This document shows, piece after piece, positions 42,834 through 44,260 of a DNA stretch of 44,260 nucleotides. The position numbers and the translations under genes were made by a program. The DNA is from Gemmatimonadota bacterium (GTDB taxonomy: Bacteria; Gemmatimonadota; Gemmatimonadetes; Longimicrobiales; Gaopeijiaceae), in NCBI GenBank assembly GCA_028873815.1, contig JAPPNN010000045.1, positions 1 to 44,260 of the forward strand. The letters are read 5' to 3'. The notes beneath the pieces are model-generated. The model was not told where the DNA came from. It ran no database searches and saw only the letters and a program-made list of their open reading frames with translations. Every line of letters begins with the position of its first letter. Position 1 is the stretch's first letter.

Positions 42834-44144
42834 ATGTTCAGGCATGGGCGTTCCCGCATCATTCGTGACCCGATCTGGAACACGATCCGGCTCGACCCCG
42901 TCGCCGTCGCAATCATCGACACGGCGGCGTTTCAGCGGCTCCGCTACATTCGTCAGCTCGGTCTCGCGCACCTGGTCTACCCGGGCGCGACCCACACGCG
43001 CTTCGACCACGCGCTGGGCGTCTATCACCTCGCCGTGCGGGCGCTCCGCATCCTTCGTGCCGGCGCCGAGGTCCCTGCAGACGTGTGGCGGGGGGCCGAC
43101 CTCATCCCCTACGCCGCCCTTCTTCACGACATAGGGCACTACGCCTTCTCCCACGCCCTCGAAGAGCTCGAACCGGAGCGCATCGTGGGCGACCACGAGG
43201 AGATCAGCGCCCGCTTCTTCGCATCGGCCGAACTTCAGGACGCGATGGCTTCGCTCGGCCCGGGAGCCGCCGACGAGATCCACCGGATCATCAAGGGCGA
43301 GGGAGGCAGCGCGCTGCGGGGCCTGGTGAGCGGCAGCCTCGACCTGGACAAGATGGAGTACCTGCGCCGCGATGCCCGCTTCTGCGGCGTGCCCTACGGC
43401 GAGGTGGACGTGGAGCGGCTGCTGCAGGGCCTCATGCTGCTGCGCGACCCCGCAACGGGTGAGTGGGAGGTCGGCGTCGGGATGAAGTCGCTCAGCACCC
43501 TGGAGTCGCTCCTCTTTTCGAAGTACCAGATGTTCCGCACGGTCTATTGGCACCACGCGGTCCGGGCCGGTACGGGGCTCTACAAGCGGATCGTCGAGAC
43601 GGCGGTGGAGGCCGGACTCCTTTCCCCGGAGGAGCTGATCGGGCCCACGGACGAGGAGCTGTTGTACGACTTGCGCCGGAGAGCAGCGGCGAGTCGGGAC
43701 CCGGTGGCGGCGCGTCTGGCCAGCCGGTGGCTGCCGGCGCTCAGGGAGCGGCGCCTGCCGAAGCGGGCAACGGAAATCCCGGCCTGGCAACTCGAAGGAA
43801 GTACGGTTCCCGGATGGGTCAGTGGTGACACGGCCAGGAAACGGCGCTGGGAAGACGGGATTGCGGCGGAACTGGGCTTGGAGCCGGGCGAAGTGATCCT
43901 CGATTTTCCGGTCAAGAGAGCCATGTTTCAGCTGGATGTTCTGGTGGATCGGCCGGGCGGCGTGGTACGTCTGGGAAGGGAGGGAATCGCCGGCCTGATG
44001 GATCTGCCGAAACTCGGCCGGGAACTCTACCGTACCGCACGGGTGCTCCGCCTGTTCACCTTCGAACGGCGCGAGGTGGACCCGGACTGGCTGCTGGAGA
44101 GATTGGCGATGACCCCGGCGGAGGTCGGGAACGCATGCGCATGA
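42834..44144 (+). CDS. HD-domain phosphohydrolase (dGTPase-like)
   Basis: 436 residues. The HD metal site is complete: His/Asp in THTRFDHALGVYHLA, the paired HD in ALLHDIGHYAFSH, and the distal Asp in SGSLDLDKMEYLRRDA. The C-terminal half (EILDFPVKRAMFQ-like region, then VDRPGGVVRL) is typical of YwfO/SAMHD1-like bacterial proteins. It probably hydrolyses nucleotides. The ATG at 42834 (MFRHGRSRIIRDP) is preferred for fitting the promoter and family N-termini; the in-frame ATG at 42822 adds four residues and overlaps the -10. Its stop overlaps a further ATG (ATGA at 44141). Confidence 0.9.
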   Translation: MFRHGRSRIIRDPIWNTIRLDPVAVAIIDTAAFQRLRYIRQLGLAHLVYPGATHTRFDHALGVYHLAVRALRILRAGAEVPADVWRGADLIPYAALLHDIGHYAFSHALEELEPERIVGDHEEISARFFASAELQDAMASLGPGAADEIHRIIKGEGGSALRGLVSGSLDLDKMEYLRRDARFCGVPYGEVDVERLLQGLMLLRDPATGEWEVGVGMKSLSTLESLLFSKYQMFRTVYWHHAVRAGTGLYKRIVETAVEAGLLSPEELIGPTDEELLYDLRRRAAASRDPVAARLASRWLPALRERRLPKRATEIPAWQLEGSTVPGWVSGDTARKRRWEDGIAAELGLEPGEVILDFPVKRAMFQLDVLVDRPGGVVRLGREGIAGLMDLPKLGRELYRTARVLRLFTFERREVDPDWLLERLAMTPAEVGNACA

Positions 44145-44230
44145 CAAACGTAGAAACGGTATGGGGCGCGACTGCAGGGCGTGCTGCCGGCGCACTCAAG
44201 GCAGTGAAGTCTTTTCCAATACGGAGATGA
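44141..44230 (+). CDS. possible 29-residue ORF coupled to the HD gene
   Basis: ATG at 44141 overlaps the HD stop as ATGA. The frame encodes MTNVETVWGATAGRAAGA and ends KSFPIRR at a TGA (44228-44230), which in turn overlaps an ATG at 44227. AGGAGAGG (44240-44247) then sets up a GTG at 44256, probably the real next gene, cut by the window end. The mini-ORF may be a relay or chance. Confidence 0.25.
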   Translation: MTNVETVWGATAGRAAGALKAVKSFPIRR

Positions 44231-44260
44231 GCCTGAACCAGGAGAGGCGCGAGAGGTGAG

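Overview
The window is GC-rich, densely packed bacterial chromosome. Few gaps exceed 250 bases and many neighbours are joined by ATGA, GTGA or TGATG start/stop overlaps. It fits a diderm bacterium: it has an Omp85-type outer-membrane protein, several lipoproteins and periplasmic enzymes. A Gemmatimonadota-like origin is my inference, from the GC content, the propeller proteins with a 'DSAG' N-terminal signature and the PadR-linked membrane genes. No rRNA, tRNA, CRISPR array, insertion sequence or prophage was seen.

Layout. (1) 193-5745 (+): ExbB/MotA-like protein, TPR-rich lytic transglycosylase, ABC ATPase and large permease, probably one transcript. (2) 5906-6106 (+): cold-shock protein, ending at a strong hairpin. 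(3) 6228-10546 (-): a lipoprotein-type MscS channel translationally coupled to a ~1010-residue protein with a degenerate P-loop. (4) 10709-14081 (+): polA (without proofreading residues) and a short ssb. Convergent to them is a primary-type sigma factor with a near-consensus promoter. (5) 15206-17092 (-): Omp85-like protein. Divergent from it are malic enzyme-PTA (maeB), pckA and a secreted M23 endopeptidase. (6) 22520-24022 (-): PadR regulator, then two small MotA/ExbB-like membrane proteins. The promoter carries an AT-rich inverted-repeat operator. The divergent gene is a propeller fused to an FGE-like domain. (7) 26594-34323 (+): EVE-domain protein, methylmalonate-semialdehyde dehydrogenase, class III aminotransferase, small membrane protein plus Na+/solute symporter, signal peptidase I and a secreted amidohydrolase. 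(8) 34326-35178: a VapB-like antitoxin remnant beside an intact Phd/PIN toxin-antitoxin pair. (9) 35198-41557: two divergent operons of exported proteins. One is cupin, M24 peptidase-fold and PAL-like propeller (-). The other is penicillin-acylase-family hydrolase and YdeI-family protein (+). (10) 41603-44260: a stand-alone UvrC-N-like nuclease divergent from a probably leaderless HD phosphohydrolase.

How the parts may work together. maeB and pckA form a malate/oxaloacetate to pyruvate/PEP node. mmsA, the aminotransferase and the symporter fit uptake and breakdown of beta-amino acids or pyrimidine-derived compounds. The 35-41 kb cluster looks like extracytoplasmic amide/peptide processing. 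The least explained units are the MscS/P-loop pair, the PadR/ExbB-like operon with its operator, the propeller-FGE fusion and the PAL-like cluster. All functional calls come from motif recognition by eye; no database search was run.
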